From: JBDHWG01 sp046328525
GTDB lineage: Bacteria; Chloroflexota; Anaerolineae; Epilineales; JAHCIE01
Direction of reading: 5' to 3'
Assembly (NCBI GenBank): GCA_046328525.1
Contig: JAXLWK010000005.1
Coordinates: 186,001-250,000 of the forward strand
DNA length: 64,000 nucleotides
Shown: one piece after another, positions 31,891 to 40,435 of the stretch
Layout of the letters: the number at the start of each line of letters is the position of its first letter
Position numbering within the stretch: the stretch's first letter is position 1
Program-made: the position numbers and the translations under genes
Notes under the pieces: generated by a model
Databases searched by the model: none
What the model was told of the DNA's origin: nothing
The model's input: the letters and a program-made list of their open reading frames with translations, nothing else

Positions 31891-34374
31891 TTACAGTGTC
31901 CAGGCGATGCTCTGGCGAGCTTGCTCGGCGGCGGCGTCGGTGCGAATCTCCCGCAGCGCCGCCTTGACATCCGGCACCGCCGCCGGGTTCACGCTCAGCG
32001 TGTCCACGCCCAAGCCCACCAGCAGCGCCGTCGCCCGCGTGTCCGACCCCATCTCCCCGCACACGCTCACCGGCCGCCCGCAGGCGTGGGCGGCGCGCAC
32101 GACGGTGTCAATCTGGCGCAGGATGGCCGGGGTCAGGTGGCTGCCGATCTCGGCGACACGCGGGTTGGTGCGGTCCACCGCGAAAGTATACTGCACCAGA
32201 TCGTTCGTGCCGAGGCTGAAGAAGTCGGCCTCGCGCGCCAGGATGTCGGCGGCCAGGGCGGCGGAGGGAATCTCGACCATCGCGCCCACCTCGATGGCCG
32301 GGTTGAACGCGACCTGCCGCGCCGCCAGCTCGGCCTGGCTCTCGCGCACAAAGGCGCGGGCGCGGCGCATCTCCTCGACCGTGGCGATCATGGGGAACAT
32401 GATCTTCAGCGGGAAGTCGGCGCTGACGCGCAGGATGGCGCGAAGCTGCGCCTTGAACAGGTCCGGCATCGCCATCGTCAGGCGGATGGCGCGCACGCCG
32501 AGGAACGGGTTGGCCTCCGGCGTCAGGTTGAGGTAGGGCGCGGGCTTGTCGCCGCCGATGTCGAGGGTGCGCACCGTGATGGGCCGCCCCTCCAGCGCCT
32601 CGGCCATCGCTCGATACGCCGTTACCTGCTCGTCCTCGCTCGGCGGCTCGCTGCGGTCCAGGAACACGAACTCAGTGCGCAGGAGGCCGACGCCCTCCGC
32701 CCCATCCTCGCGCGCCTTGCGCGCCGTCGCCAGGTTGCCCACGTTCGCCATCACCGCGACCGGCCGCCCATCGGCTGTCATGCCCGGCTGGCCGGCCAGC
32801 GCCAGGCGGCGCTCCCGGTCGCGCAACTCCGCGTCGCGCTGCGCCGCGTATCGCTCCGTTGTCGCCGCGTCGGGCTCCAGCCACACCTGGCCCGCCGCCC
32901 CGTCCACAATGATGGGCGCGCCGTCGCGGATACGCAGCGCAGTCGGCCCCATGCCGACGACGGCGGGGATGCCCAGGCTGCGCGCCAGGATCGCCGTGTG
33001 CGACGTGGCGCCGCCCTCGGCCGTGACCAGGCCGAGGATCTTGTCCTTGTCCATCTGCGCCGTCTCAGACGGCGTCAGGTCGGGGGCGATGAGAATGGCG
33101 GGGCGCTGAAGGGCGGCGAAGGGGTTGGCGGGCGCGCCCCCGCCGAGCAAGCGAATCACCCGCGCGCCGACGTCGCGCACGTCCGCCGCCCGCTGGCGGA
33201 AGACGTCGCCCTCCATGCCTTCGAGCAGCGCCGCGAAGCGGGCAGCGGTGTCGGCCATGGCGGCCTCAGCGTTGAGCGCCGTGTCGCGGACAAGCTGGCG
33301 CGCGCCCTCGATGAATGCGGGGTCATCCAGGAACAGGCTCTGCGCCTCGAAAATCTTGCTCTCGGCCGCGCCGATGGTCTGCCGCGTCTGCTGCGCCAGC
33401 CGCGCCAGCTCGTCGCGGGCGTCGGCCGCGGCCCTGTCCAGGCGGGCGACCTCGGCGGCCGGATCGTTCACCTGGCGGCGCTCCGCCTGGAGACTGTTGG
33501 CGAGGTGGACGAAGGCGGGGCCGATGGCGATGCCCGGCGACGCAGCAATGCCGACACCCGCCGTTCCCGGCGCGATGGCCTGGATCAGCAGCTCCGGCCC
33601 CGCCTCGGCGGCCACAGACTCAGCCTCCGCTTCGCTGCCGAGGGGCACAATTTCCTCGCCGAAGCCGCCCTCGACCAACTCGCGCAAGGCCGCCAGCGCC
33701 GCGTCGGCGTCCGGCCCGGCGGCCTGGATGGCAACCTCGTCGCCGAGCCGCCCGTTCAGGCCCAGCACGGCGAACATGCTCTTGGCGTCGGCCGGCGGCG
33801 TGTTGCGGCTCACGTTGCGCACGCGGATGTCGCCCCCGAACCGCCCCGCCGTCTGCACGAACAGCGCCGCCGGGCGGGCGTGCAGCCCGACCTTGTTGCG
33901 GATCGGCAGGACGATCTCCTGCGCCGCGCCGTCGGAAGACATCTCTGCCACGGGCGCGGGCGCGCCGACCGGCTCGTCTTCGCCGACCTTGGGCGTCGCC
34001 AGCGCCCCGCGCGCCGCAGCGGCAACCGTATCCAGCGAATCGCCCATCGCGGCGGCGACGGCGGCGGCGATCGCCCCTTCCACGATGGGCGCGTTGCTCA
34101 GGCGAACGCCGGGTTGCTGCTCCGGCGCCAGCATCTCGCGGGCAATCTCAGCGCTCATGACGGCGCTGCCCAGGTCCACCAGGACGAGGACGCCGTCCGT
34201 CTGGTAGACGGCCTCGATGGCCGTCAGGATGCGCTCGGCGTTGGTGCCAATGGTCTCGTCATCCAGGCCACCGGCGGCGGCGATGGGGACGCGTCCCTGG
34301 CTCATCTGCTCGGCCAGCTCGCGGACGCCTTCCGCCAGCCGGTGACTGTGGGAAACCAGCACCAGGCCAATCAT
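31891..34374 (-). CDS. dhaM: DhaM-type multiphosphoryl protein: EIIA(Man-like)-HPr-full-length enzyme I
   Basis: 827 residues. Residues 1-~125 are the DhaM EIIA-like domain ('IGLVLVSHSHRLAEGV', phospho-His9). Residues ~152-240 are HPr ('NKVGLHARPAALFVQTAGRF', His165; Ser199 in 'DAKSMFAVLGL'). From ~270 on is enzyme I with 'GGATSHTAILARSLGIPAVV' (His459) and a complete C-terminal PEP-binding barrel ('TLDIGGDKPAPYLNL', 'NPFLGVRAIRLTMAMPDLFK', 'FFSLGTNDLVQYTFAVDR', 'CGEMGSD'). E. coli DhaM has a truncated EI, so this one could pass phosphate from PEP to dihydroxyacetone kinase by itself. dhaK/dhaL are not in the window. Start overlaps the glpC stop by four bases. Confidence 0.88.
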   Translation of the reverse strand: MIGLVLVSHSHRLAEGVRELAEQMSQGRVPIAAAGGLDDETIGTNAERILTAIEAVYQTDGVLVLVDLGSAVMSAEIAREMLAPEQQPGVRLSNAPIVEGAIAAAVAAAMGDSLDTVAAAARGALATPKVGEDEPVGAPAPVAEMSSDGAAQEIVLPIRNKVGLHARPAALFVQTAGRFGGDIRVRNVSRNTPPADAKSMFAVLGLNGRLGDEVAIQAAGPDADAALAALRELVEGGFGEEIVPLGSEAEAESVAAEAGPELLIQAIAPGTAGVGIAASPGIAIGPAFVHLANSLQAERRQVNDPAAEVARLDRAAADARDELARLAQQTRQTIGAAESKIFEAQSLFLDDPAFIEGARQLVRDTALNAEAAMADTAARFAALLEGMEGDVFRQRAADVRDVGARVIRLLGGGAPANPFAALQRPAILIAPDLTPSETAQMDKDKILGLVTAEGGATSHTAILARSLGIPAVVGMGPTALRIRDGAPIIVDGAAGQVWLEPDAATTERYAAQRDAELRDRERRLALAGQPGMTADGRPVAVMANVGNLATARKAREDGAEGVGLLRTEFVFLDRSEPPSEDEQVTAYRAMAEALEGRPITVRTLDIGGDKPAPYLNLTPEANPFLGVRAIRLTMAMPDLFKAQLRAILRVSADFPLKIMFPMIATVEEMRRARAFVRESQAELAARQVAFNPAIEVGAMVEIPSAALAADILAREADFFSLGTNDLVQYTFAVDRTNPRVAEIGSHLTPAILRQIDTVVRAAHACGRPVSVCGEMGSDTRATALLVGLGVDTLSVNPAAVPDVKAALREIRTDAAAEQARQSIAWTL

Positions 34375-35606
34375 ATGCCATAGGCCTCTTTCAGGAGGGC
34401 AATGGGATGCACGGACGGAACACCCGTCGCGGCGCTAATCTGCCAGCGGCACGTCTCGCTGTCGCATGCGATGAGGGGTTGGTTCTCATCCTTGACCCAG
34501 TCGAACAGCGGCTGGCCGACGGCCATCGCAATCTTGTACTTCTCGCTCTTGAGGCCGTAGGTGCCGGCGATGCCGCAGCACGCCGCCTCGCTGCGGTGGA
34601 TGGCCAGGCCGGGGATCAGCGACAGCACCTCGATGGCCGGCAGGCCCATGCGGTGGGCGCGCAGCTGGCACGGCGGGTGATACGGCACGACCTTGTTGAC
34701 CGGGCGGAAGGCGGTGTTCAGCTCGCCCTTCTCGTGCAGCATCAGCAGGTACTCGAAGATGTCGTAGGTGTGCTGCGACACCAGGCGCGTGTCCTCGTCG
34801 TACAGGTCGAGCAGCTCCGGCGCTTCCTCTTGCAGAGTCAGCGTGCAGCTCGTGGACGTGCCGACGATGTCGTAGCCCTGCTTGACCCACGGCAGGAGCT
34901 TGCGGACGTTGCGGCAGTGGTAGTCCTTCGCCGTATCGAACAGGCCGTTGGAGAGGGCGGGCAGGCCGCAGCAGTTCTGGTCGGCCAAGATCACCTCGAT
35001 GCCGTTGTGCTCCAGGACGGCGACGGCGGCCTGGCCGACCCACGGCTCGTAGTGCTGCGTCGAGCAGCCGTGGAAGTAGACGACCTTGCGCGTCGAGGTG
35101 AACGGCGGCTTGATGGACGTGAACCAGCCGCGGAACGTGCCGAAGGAGAAGGCCGGCATCGCGGCGTGCTGGTCAATCTTCATCACCTTGTCAATCATCC
35201 ACCGCACCGGGCTGAGCTTGAGCATCGTGTTGGCGACGGGCGCCGCCGGGCTGCCCAAAGCGCCCAGGAGGTCCGGGCGGGCGACGAACCAGTTGCGCAC
35301 CGAGCGCACGCCGGTATCCTTGTACATCTTGGCGCGGGCGCGGGCGTTGATCTCGGCGATCTTGACGCCCGTCGGGCAGACCATGTTGCACATACGGCAG
35401 CCGCTACAGTAGTCCACCGAGTGGTCCGGCGACTCCTCCGCCGGGGCGCGGAAGCGAGCGGCCTGCGGCCCCTCGTACTTCGGCCCCGGGAACAGGTCGG
35501 TCACGTTTGCCACGGGGCAGAACGAGACGCAGTTATTGCACTTGATGCAGCGGTCGAGGGTCGCTTCGACCGGCAGATGGTCTTGAAACACAATCGGCGC
35601 TTCCAT
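34371..35606 (-). CDS. glpC: anaerobic glycerol-3-phosphate dehydrogenase subunit C (Fe-S)
   Basis: 411 residues. Two [4Fe-4S] motifs: C20, C23, C26, C30 in 'CIKCNNCVSFCPV' and C67, C70, C73, C77 in 'CSGCRMCNMVCPTG'. Two CCG domains follow ('DQNCCGLPALSNG', 'EAACCGIAGTYGL'). GlpC anchors GlpAB at the membrane and passes electrons to quinone. The ATG has AAGGA nine bases upstream; 16 bp separate it from glpB. The dhaM start overlaps its stop. Confidence 0.92.
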   Translation of the reverse strand: MEAPIVFQDHLPVEATLDRCIKCNNCVSFCPVANVTDLFPGPKYEGPQAARFRAPAEESPDHSVDYCSGCRMCNMVCPTGVKIAEINARARAKMYKDTGVRSVRNWFVARPDLLGALGSPAAPVANTMLKLSPVRWMIDKVMKIDQHAAMPAFSFGTFRGWFTSIKPPFTSTRKVVYFHGCSTQHYEPWVGQAAVAVLEHNGIEVILADQNCCGLPALSNGLFDTAKDYHCRNVRKLLPWVKQGYDIVGTSTSCTLTLQEEAPELLDLYDEDTRLVSQHTYDIFEYLLMLHEKGELNTAFRPVNKVVPYHPPCQLRAHRMGLPAIEVLSLIPGLAIHRSEAACCGIAGTYGLKSEKYKIAMAVGQPLFDWVKDENQPLIACDSETCRWQISAATGVPSVHPIALLKEAYGI

Positions 35607-35622
35607 GCGATTTATCCTTATG

Positions 35623-36873
35623 CTACGCGGCGCGGCCGGCCTTCCAGCCGGTGGACAGGCTCACGCCCTCGTGGGACTTCTCGCGCCACTCGTCCAGGTG
35701 CGCCAGCGCGCTGCCGGCGACGCGCACGTTGTTGAACACAGGGCGGCCCGCCGCATCCACCGGCGCGAGGCTGTCATTCACCATCACGCCGGTCTGGAAG
35801 ATCGGGTGGCCGGTCGGCGACAGGTAGAGGGGTTTGATCCACTCGTTGCGCGACGCCGGCGCGTGCAGCGGCAGGTCGAAGATCGCCTCCCGAATCCCGC
35901 CCTTGTAGTCGGTCACGATCCCGCCACCGGCCAGGCCGCCCGTGGCGAGAATGAAGCGCCCGGCGGAGTGGAACGTGCTGTGGCCGGAGCTATCCGTCTC
36001 GATGGCCTGGACCGCCCCGTTCTGCGTCTTCGCGCCTAGCACCATCGGGCTGACGATCATCCGCACGCCCTTGTATTCCAGCGTGCGGCGAAACGCCTCG
36101 TACAGCCGGAAGCCGGGTACCGAGGGCGGCGGGGTGGGGATCTCGAACACAGGCACGCCCAGGGCGCGCTCCAGGTCCGCCATGACCTCCGGGTGCTTGC
36201 GGAAGCCCAGCACGGCCGGGAAGCCCACGCGCTCCTCGCGGCCATAGACGGCCTTGACCTCGCGCACGACCTCGCGCCGCACCGCCGGGTCGTCCATCAT
36301 CTGCGCCAGGATGACGCTGGTCAGGAAGCGGTAGCGGTTGATGACCGGCACGTCAATGCTGATGCCGCGCGCCTGGTAGCCGGCCTGGGTGAGGTTGCCG
36401 GCGGCCAGCAAGGGGTAGAAGTCACGCAGCTTCGAGAAGCCGATGATGAGCATCTGCCCGCCCTGGCTCAGGCTGCCGGTCGCCATGGAGAGGGGCGCGA
36501 TGGCCGTCGGGCGGATTGCGCCGATGGGCGACGGCAGGAGCAGGTTGCGCTCCGCCGCGCCGGCGTAGGGCAACCCCTGGGCCTGGGTCACGGCCATGAA
36601 GGCCGCCAGCGCTCCGTCCAGGCTGTCGAGACCGGCGCGGGCGTAGGGGTGGTCAGGCTGCGCGGCGATGAGCTTGCCGACGCCGGCGCGCGGGTCCTGC
36701 ACCAGCTCGGATGTCGCCATGTCGTAGCCGAGAATATCCACGCTGCCCGGCGTCCAGTGGGTCGTGCCGACGCCCTTGGACACGAGCAGGGTTTTCTGTC
36801 CACTTTCGACCGCCTGGAGGGCGGCCATCAGGCCGGCATAGCCGGCCCCTATGACGATGGTATCTGCTTTCAT
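35623..36873 (-). CDS. glpB: anaerobic glycerol-3-phosphate dehydrogenase subunit B
   Basis: 416 residues, normal length. The N-terminal FAD/NAD fold is 'DTIVIGAGYAGLMAALQA', followed by 'WTPGSVDILGYD'; 'FILATGGLAGGGIVTDYKGG' is the second dinucleotide-fold segment, and 'NVRVAGSALAHLDEWREKSH' then 'EGVSLSTGWKAG' is the typical C-terminus. GlpB carries FMN and links GlpA to GlpC. Its ATG overlaps the stop of the embedded Uma2 gene by four bases, not that of glpA as expected. Confidence 0.92.
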   Translation of the reverse strand: MKADTIVIGAGYAGLMAALQAVESGQKTLLVSKGVGTTHWTPGSVDILGYDMATSELVQDPRAGVGKLIAAQPDHPYARAGLDSLDGALAAFMAVTQAQGLPYAGAAERNLLLPSPIGAIRPTAIAPLSMATGSLSQGGQMLIIGFSKLRDFYPLLAAGNLTQAGYQARGISIDVPVINRYRFLTSVILAQMMDDPAVRREVVREVKAVYGREERVGFPAVLGFRKHPEVMADLERALGVPVFEIPTPPPSVPGFRLYEAFRRTLEYKGVRMIVSPMVLGAKTQNGAVQAIETDSSGHSTFHSAGRFILATGGLAGGGIVTDYKGGIREAIFDLPLHAPASRNEWIKPLYLSPTGHPIFQTGVMVNDSLAPVDAAGRPVFNNVRVAGSALAHLDEWREKSHEGVSLSTGWKAGRAA

Positions 36874-37430
36874 GGGATGAATAGCCTCGCAACGGGAAGG
36901 GAGAAGCCGGACAGCAGCCCCTCGCCGTGAAATGTGTCGCCGCCGGCCGCCGTCAGCACCGCCGCGCTCCCGTTAGGCCGATAGACGGTCATGGAGCGAG
37001 TTCGGGGGGTGATAACGCACACCATCGCGGCGCCTGCCGCCAGGTACTCCTGAACTTTCGCCATCATCTCGTCCATGGTGTCACCCGGCGACGTAATCTC
37101 GACCGCCAGGTCTGGCGCGCCCTCGATGAAGCCGCGCTCCAGGTCGCTCTCGCTCGCGCGCTCCGTCCGCACGAAGGCCACGTCTGGGCCGCGCACCGTG
37201 TCGGGGTCGTGGGCCAGGTAGAAGCCGACCTCGCTCATGACGTAGCCGAGTTGATGCGCCTCGACGAACTCGCTGAGAATGCCGCCGAAGCGGATCTGAG
37301 CGATGCCGTGAGCGCCGCTGGTGGGTGACATGGGAACAAGCTCGCCTCGCACCAACTCATAGCGCTTGTAGGCCGGCAGGCGCAGCAACTCCGCGCCTGT
37401 CATAAGACGCGCGGGCGCCGGGGTGGTCAT
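36870..37430 (-). CDS. Uma2-family protein embedded between glpA and glpB
   Basis: 186 residues. 'RLMTGAELLRLPAYKRYELV' and 'RGELVPMSPTSGAHG' form the N-terminus; core residues are Asp in 'VRGPDVAFVR', Asp/Glu in 'EGAPDLAVEITSPGDTMDEM' and Lys in 'MAKVQEYLAAGAAMVCVITP'. It overlaps glpA (upstream) and glpB (downstream) by four bases each, so it is translationally coupled to both. Only ~45% of residues look shared with the Uma2 copy at 31321, so it is not a recent local duplicate (by eye). Its role in the operon is unknown. Confidence 0.85.
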   Translation of the reverse strand: MTTPAPARLMTGAELLRLPAYKRYELVRGELVPMSPTSGAHGIAQIRFGGILSEFVEAHQLGYVMSEVGFYLAHDPDTVRGPDVAFVRTERASESDLERGFIEGAPDLAVEITSPGDTMDEMMAKVQEYLAAGAAMVCVITPRTRSMTVYRPNGSAAVLTAAGGDTFHGEGLLSGFSLPVARLFIP

Positions 37431-39043
37431 GAATGTTTCACCACCGCCTCGTCGTGCGGCGGCTCGAAGGCGTAGAAGTCGGTCATCGGGCTTTTCTTGC
37501 CGTCAATGTCCAGGTGGTCCACGTTGAAGATGCCGCGGTACATGATCTCGTCCAGCGCCGCCTCGCGCAGCTGGTCGCCCCACAGAATCGCCGTGAGGCC
37601 CTTCCAGCGCTCCTGGAGGAAGTCGAGCAGGGCCAGGTTCGTCTCCTCGACGGACACGCCCTTGACCTCCTGATAGAGAGCGGCGCCACGATAGCGGCAG
37701 AAGACGCCCTGGCACGGCCCCATGCCGAGGCGCGTCTCGCGGCGCACATCGTCCAGGGTCACGGCGTTGACCATCGCCTCCCGCGCCGTCGCGCCGGTGA
37801 CGATCTCGCACTCGCAGATGAGGTCGCCATACGTGTTGGCCTCCTCGATCTCCTTGAGCCGGTGGCCGAGGGTGTAGAACTTGCCGTCCTCGTTGCCGGG
37901 CAGCGCCTCGAACGCCGTGCGGCACGGGCGCTCTGTGCCGAGCTTCTTGCACACGGCGTTGACCGTGACCTCGGCCATCTGGCGGAACGTCGTCCACTTG
38001 CCGCCGGTGATCGTCACAAACCCCTTGATGCCGTCGCGCGTCTCGTGGTCCAGCAGCGTGTATGTGCGCGTCACGTCGCGCGTGTCGGCCGCTGCGCTCT
38101 CCTGGTATAGCGGGCGAACGCCGGCCCAGGCGCGCACCATGCGCGAGGTCTTGAAGCCGGGCACCATCTTCTCGCCCTCTTCCAGCATCAGCTCGACTTC
38201 CCACGGCTCAATGCCGTAGAACTCCGGATCGGGGACCTTGTGGTCCGTCGTCCCGATGACCGAGACGGTGTGGATGGGCACGATGATGTCGCCGTCGGCG
38301 GGCATCTTGCAGCGGTTCAGGACGGTGTTCACCAGGCGGTGGTTGGTGGCGACCATGACGCCCTTGCCGGGGATGACGTTGGCGATCGCGCCCGCCATCG
38401 CGGCGATCTTGCCCGCCCACGCGCCCGACGCATTGACGACCACGTCGCAGTCAATGACGTATTCCTCGTCCTTGACCGTGTCCTTGACGTGAACGCCGAC
38501 GATCTTGTCGCCATCCTTCACCAGGTCAATCACCTCGTGATACGGGCAAATCTTCGCGCCGTACTGCGCGGCGGACTTGGCGACGAGGCGTGTCGCCATG
38601 AATGCGTCGGCCGACCCATCCGGCACCTCGAACACGCGCTGCATCTTGGAGTTCATGCGTGGCTCGCGCCGCAGCGCCTCCGAGAGCGCTAGCTCGGTGC
38701 AGGGCACGCCGACCTTGTCACACGCCGCCTTGAAGGTATCCCCGAAGGCCGGGTCGTCCCACGGGGTCGTGACGAAAAAGCCGCTCGTGTCCTCCAAACA
38801 GTGAGGCATGGTGCGGCGTAGGATATAGTTTTCTTCGATACATTCTTTGGCAGAGACGGGGTCTTTGACCACGTAGCGGCCACCGCTGTGGAGGAGACCG
38901 TGGTAGCGGCCGGTGGTGCCGTGGGTGAGGTCACGCTTCTCGACGAGGATTGTTTGGAAGCCGCGCATGGCGAGGTCGCGGGCCGTCCCGGTACCCGTGG
39001 ATCCGCCGCCAATGACAACGACTTCGGTGCTCACATGGCGCAT
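37427..39043 (-). CDS. glpA: anaerobic glycerol-3-phosphate dehydrogenase subunit A
   Basis: 538 residues. FAD fold 'VVVIGGGSTGTGTARDLAMR', then 'DLTHGTTGRYHGLLHSGGRY' typical of GlpA/GlpD. 'WAGVRPLYQESAAADTRDVT' and 'GFVTITGGKWTTFRQMAE' are conserved. The C-terminal [2Fe-2S]/BFD-like domain (~405-460) has 'DLICECEIVTGA' and 'GMGPCQGVFCRYRG'. It oxidises sn-glycerol-3-phosphate to DHAP. It is the first gene of the operon, with its own promoter and GGAGG upstream. Confidence 0.95.
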   Translation of the reverse strand: MRHVSTEVVVIGGGSTGTGTARDLAMRGFQTILVEKRDLTHGTTGRYHGLLHSGGRYVVKDPVSAKECIEENYILRRTMPHCLEDTSGFFVTTPWDDPAFGDTFKAACDKVGVPCTELALSEALRREPRMNSKMQRVFEVPDGSADAFMATRLVAKSAAQYGAKICPYHEVIDLVKDGDKIVGVHVKDTVKDEEYVIDCDVVVNASGAWAGKIAAMAGAIANVIPGKGVMVATNHRLVNTVLNRCKMPADGDIIVPIHTVSVIGTTDHKVPDPEFYGIEPWEVELMLEEGEKMVPGFKTSRMVRAWAGVRPLYQESAAADTRDVTRTYTLLDHETRDGIKGFVTITGGKWTTFRQMAEVTVNAVCKKLGTERPCRTAFEALPGNEDGKFYTLGHRLKEIEEANTYGDLICECEIVTGATAREAMVNAVTLDDVRRETRLGMGPCQGVFCRYRGAALYQEVKGVSVEETNLALLDFLQERWKGLTAILWGDQLREAALDEIMYRGIFNVDHLDIDGKKSPMTDFYAFEPPHDEAVVKHS

Positions 39044-39066
39044 AAGCTTCTTTGCCTCCTGCTCCT

Positions 39067-39095
39067 ATTGTACTGCAACGCGGCGTGTCACGCAA
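39067..39095 (-). promoter_or_regulatory. promoter of the glp-dhaM operon
   Basis: On the minus strand TTGCGT (39090-39095), 17-base spacer, TACAAT (39067-39072). The leader is ~18 bases and contains AGGAGG. No GlpR-like operator was recognised. Confidence 0.6.
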
Positions 39096-39181
39096 GGGAA
39101 TCGTAGTATTCGTTTGGCACGCAGCGCACGAGTAATCTGCTCTCGTCTTCTTCCGTGTGTTCCGTGGTAGATGTCTTGCCG

Positions 39182-40174
39182 CTACGGCGCTCGGAATGCC
39201 CGCTCGACGACGTGGCCGGGCAGGAACGAGTCGGTCAGGTAGCCGAGCGCCTGCTCGCGGTTCGCGCCGCCCGCGTCCGTCAGCAGCAACTGCTGGCAGA
39301 ACGCCGCGATGTCTTCGACGATGCGCTCGCAGCGGTAGTACGCCAGCGCCGCCTGGTTGAGGTCGGTCTCGCCATAACCCTGGTAGAACAGCGCCGCCGC
39401 TTCCGGCGTGTCCCCAATCCCCAGACCCGCGCCGACGAACATCAGGTCGCGCTCCTTCGGCGCGAGAATGAGCGTGTCCCAGTCCACGATGTACATCCCA
39501 CCATCGGCAGCGATGAGGAGATTCCAGGCGTGGATGTCGCCGTGGCACAGGACGAGCGCCGGCGTCTGCGCCTGGAGGCCGGGGGCCAGCGCCTCCGCCC
39601 GCGCCACAAGACTGTCAATCTCCGCTCGCTGCGCCCGCAGGAAAGCTGCGCATCTTGCGGCCACCGGCTCCGCGTACGCCGTGTCCTCGGCCCGCGCCTG
39701 GAAATCGCGCACCATGTCGCGCCAAGAGGGCGAGAACGTCTCGCGGGAGATGCGCTCCGCCAGCGCCGGTGGCAGATTCACCGTGTGCATCCCCTTCAGC
39801 GCCGCGCCCAGCTCGACCCAGTGCCTGTCCGACGGCGGCGTCTCCTGGCCGTTCCGGCCCTCGATAAACGGGTAGAGCGTCGCGGCGAAGTCGGCCACGC
39901 GCGTCCAGGGCCGCCCATCGAGACACGCGAGCGGCGCGATGACGGGGGCGACGCCGTGGTCGCGCAGGAAGCGCGGGACGGTGACGCTGGTCTCGTCGAA
40001 GTCGCCGCGCCGCAGCTTCAGGAAGTACGCTCGCGGGCCGTCGGCGACGCGGTACACCGCCGTGTTCGCATCCGCGCCGAGCGGCAGAAACGCGACGTCG
40101 GCAGCATACACGCCGTAGTCTTCGCGCAGGCAGGCGATGATTGTCGCGTCGGGCAGGTCGGGTCTTTCAAGCAT
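39182..40174 (-). CDS. aminoglycoside-phosphotransferase-family kinase
   Basis: 330 residues. The kinase core is visible: 'YRVADGPRAYFLKLRRGDFD' (ATP Lys), catalytic loop 'LCHGDIHAWNLLIAADG' and 'MYIVDWDTLILAPKERDLMF' (Mg-binding DWD). The arrangement and 'PPALAERISRETFSPSWRDM' recall APH(9)-type spectinomycin kinases, but the family also contains choline, homoserine and sugar kinases, so drug resistance is only a possibility. The stop is 109 bp from the glpA promoter; 22 bases upstream of its start is a MITE-like element. Confidence 0.75.
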   Translation of the reverse strand: MLERPDLPDATIIACLREDYGVYAADVAFLPLGADANTAVYRVADGPRAYFLKLRRGDFDETSVTVPRFLRDHGVAPVIAPLACLDGRPWTRVADFAATLYPFIEGRNGQETPPSDRHWVELGAALKGMHTVNLPPALAERISRETFSPSWRDMVRDFQARAEDTAYAEPVAARCAAFLRAQRAEIDSLVARAEALAPGLQAQTPALVLCHGDIHAWNLLIAADGGMYIVDWDTLILAPKERDLMFVGAGLGIGDTPEAAALFYQGYGETDLNQAALAYYRCERIVEDIAAFCQQLLLTDAGGANREQALGYLTDSFLPGHVVERAFRAP

Positions 40175-40196
40175 TGTCAGTCATGGCTCTCAAAGC

Positions 40197-40297
40197 GGTA
40201 GCTCCACAGTTTAGCGTGGAAGAGCCGAATTCACCCCCCATCCCCCCGCCGGCGGGGGGAGCAGAGGGGGGTCTCCACGCTATCGTGTAGAGCTACC
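40197..40297 (-). mobile_element. 101-bp MITE-like element, copy B (inverse of copy A)
   Basis: The reverse complement matches the element at 10448-10548 with only a few differences (for example CGATAGCG against CGATGGCG near the left end, CTAAACTG against CTACGCTG near the right). The same terminal inverted repeats and C6-GCCGGC-G6 centre are present. Non-coding. Confidence 0.75.
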
Positions 40298-40431
40298 CTC
40301 AAAGCTAAGTGGAGTGAACTATTGGATCACGAAAGACTCGAAAAGGGCGCGAAAAGCGCGAAAAGGAAACGCGGGGGATGGGGTGAGGGGCTTGTCACCC
40401 GGGGCGGCCCTGGGAGCGACTGAAGTCGCCA
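40298..40431. repeat. intergenic repeat cluster
   Basis: No gene. It holds one arm of the 'CACGAAAGACTCGAAAAGGG' family (40324-40366; both arms occur at 58675-58766), a 'GGGGATGGGGTGAGGGG' fragment of family R2 (~40374), and an R3 copy (40415-40435) that extends over the stop codon of the next gene. Confidence 0.6.
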
Positions 40432-40435
40432 CTAC
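40415..40435 (+). repeat. R3 palindrome supplying a stop codon
   Basis: AGCGACTGAAGTCGCCACTA plus C. The minus-strand TAG stop of the glycosyltransferase at 40432-41706 lies inside this repeat, so the C-terminus of that protein was set by the repeat. Confidence 0.65.

Noticed and set aside
40197..40435. CRISPR array or small RNA gene in the repeat cluster
   Set aside because: Repeats are of different families with no regular spacing or unique equal-length spacers.
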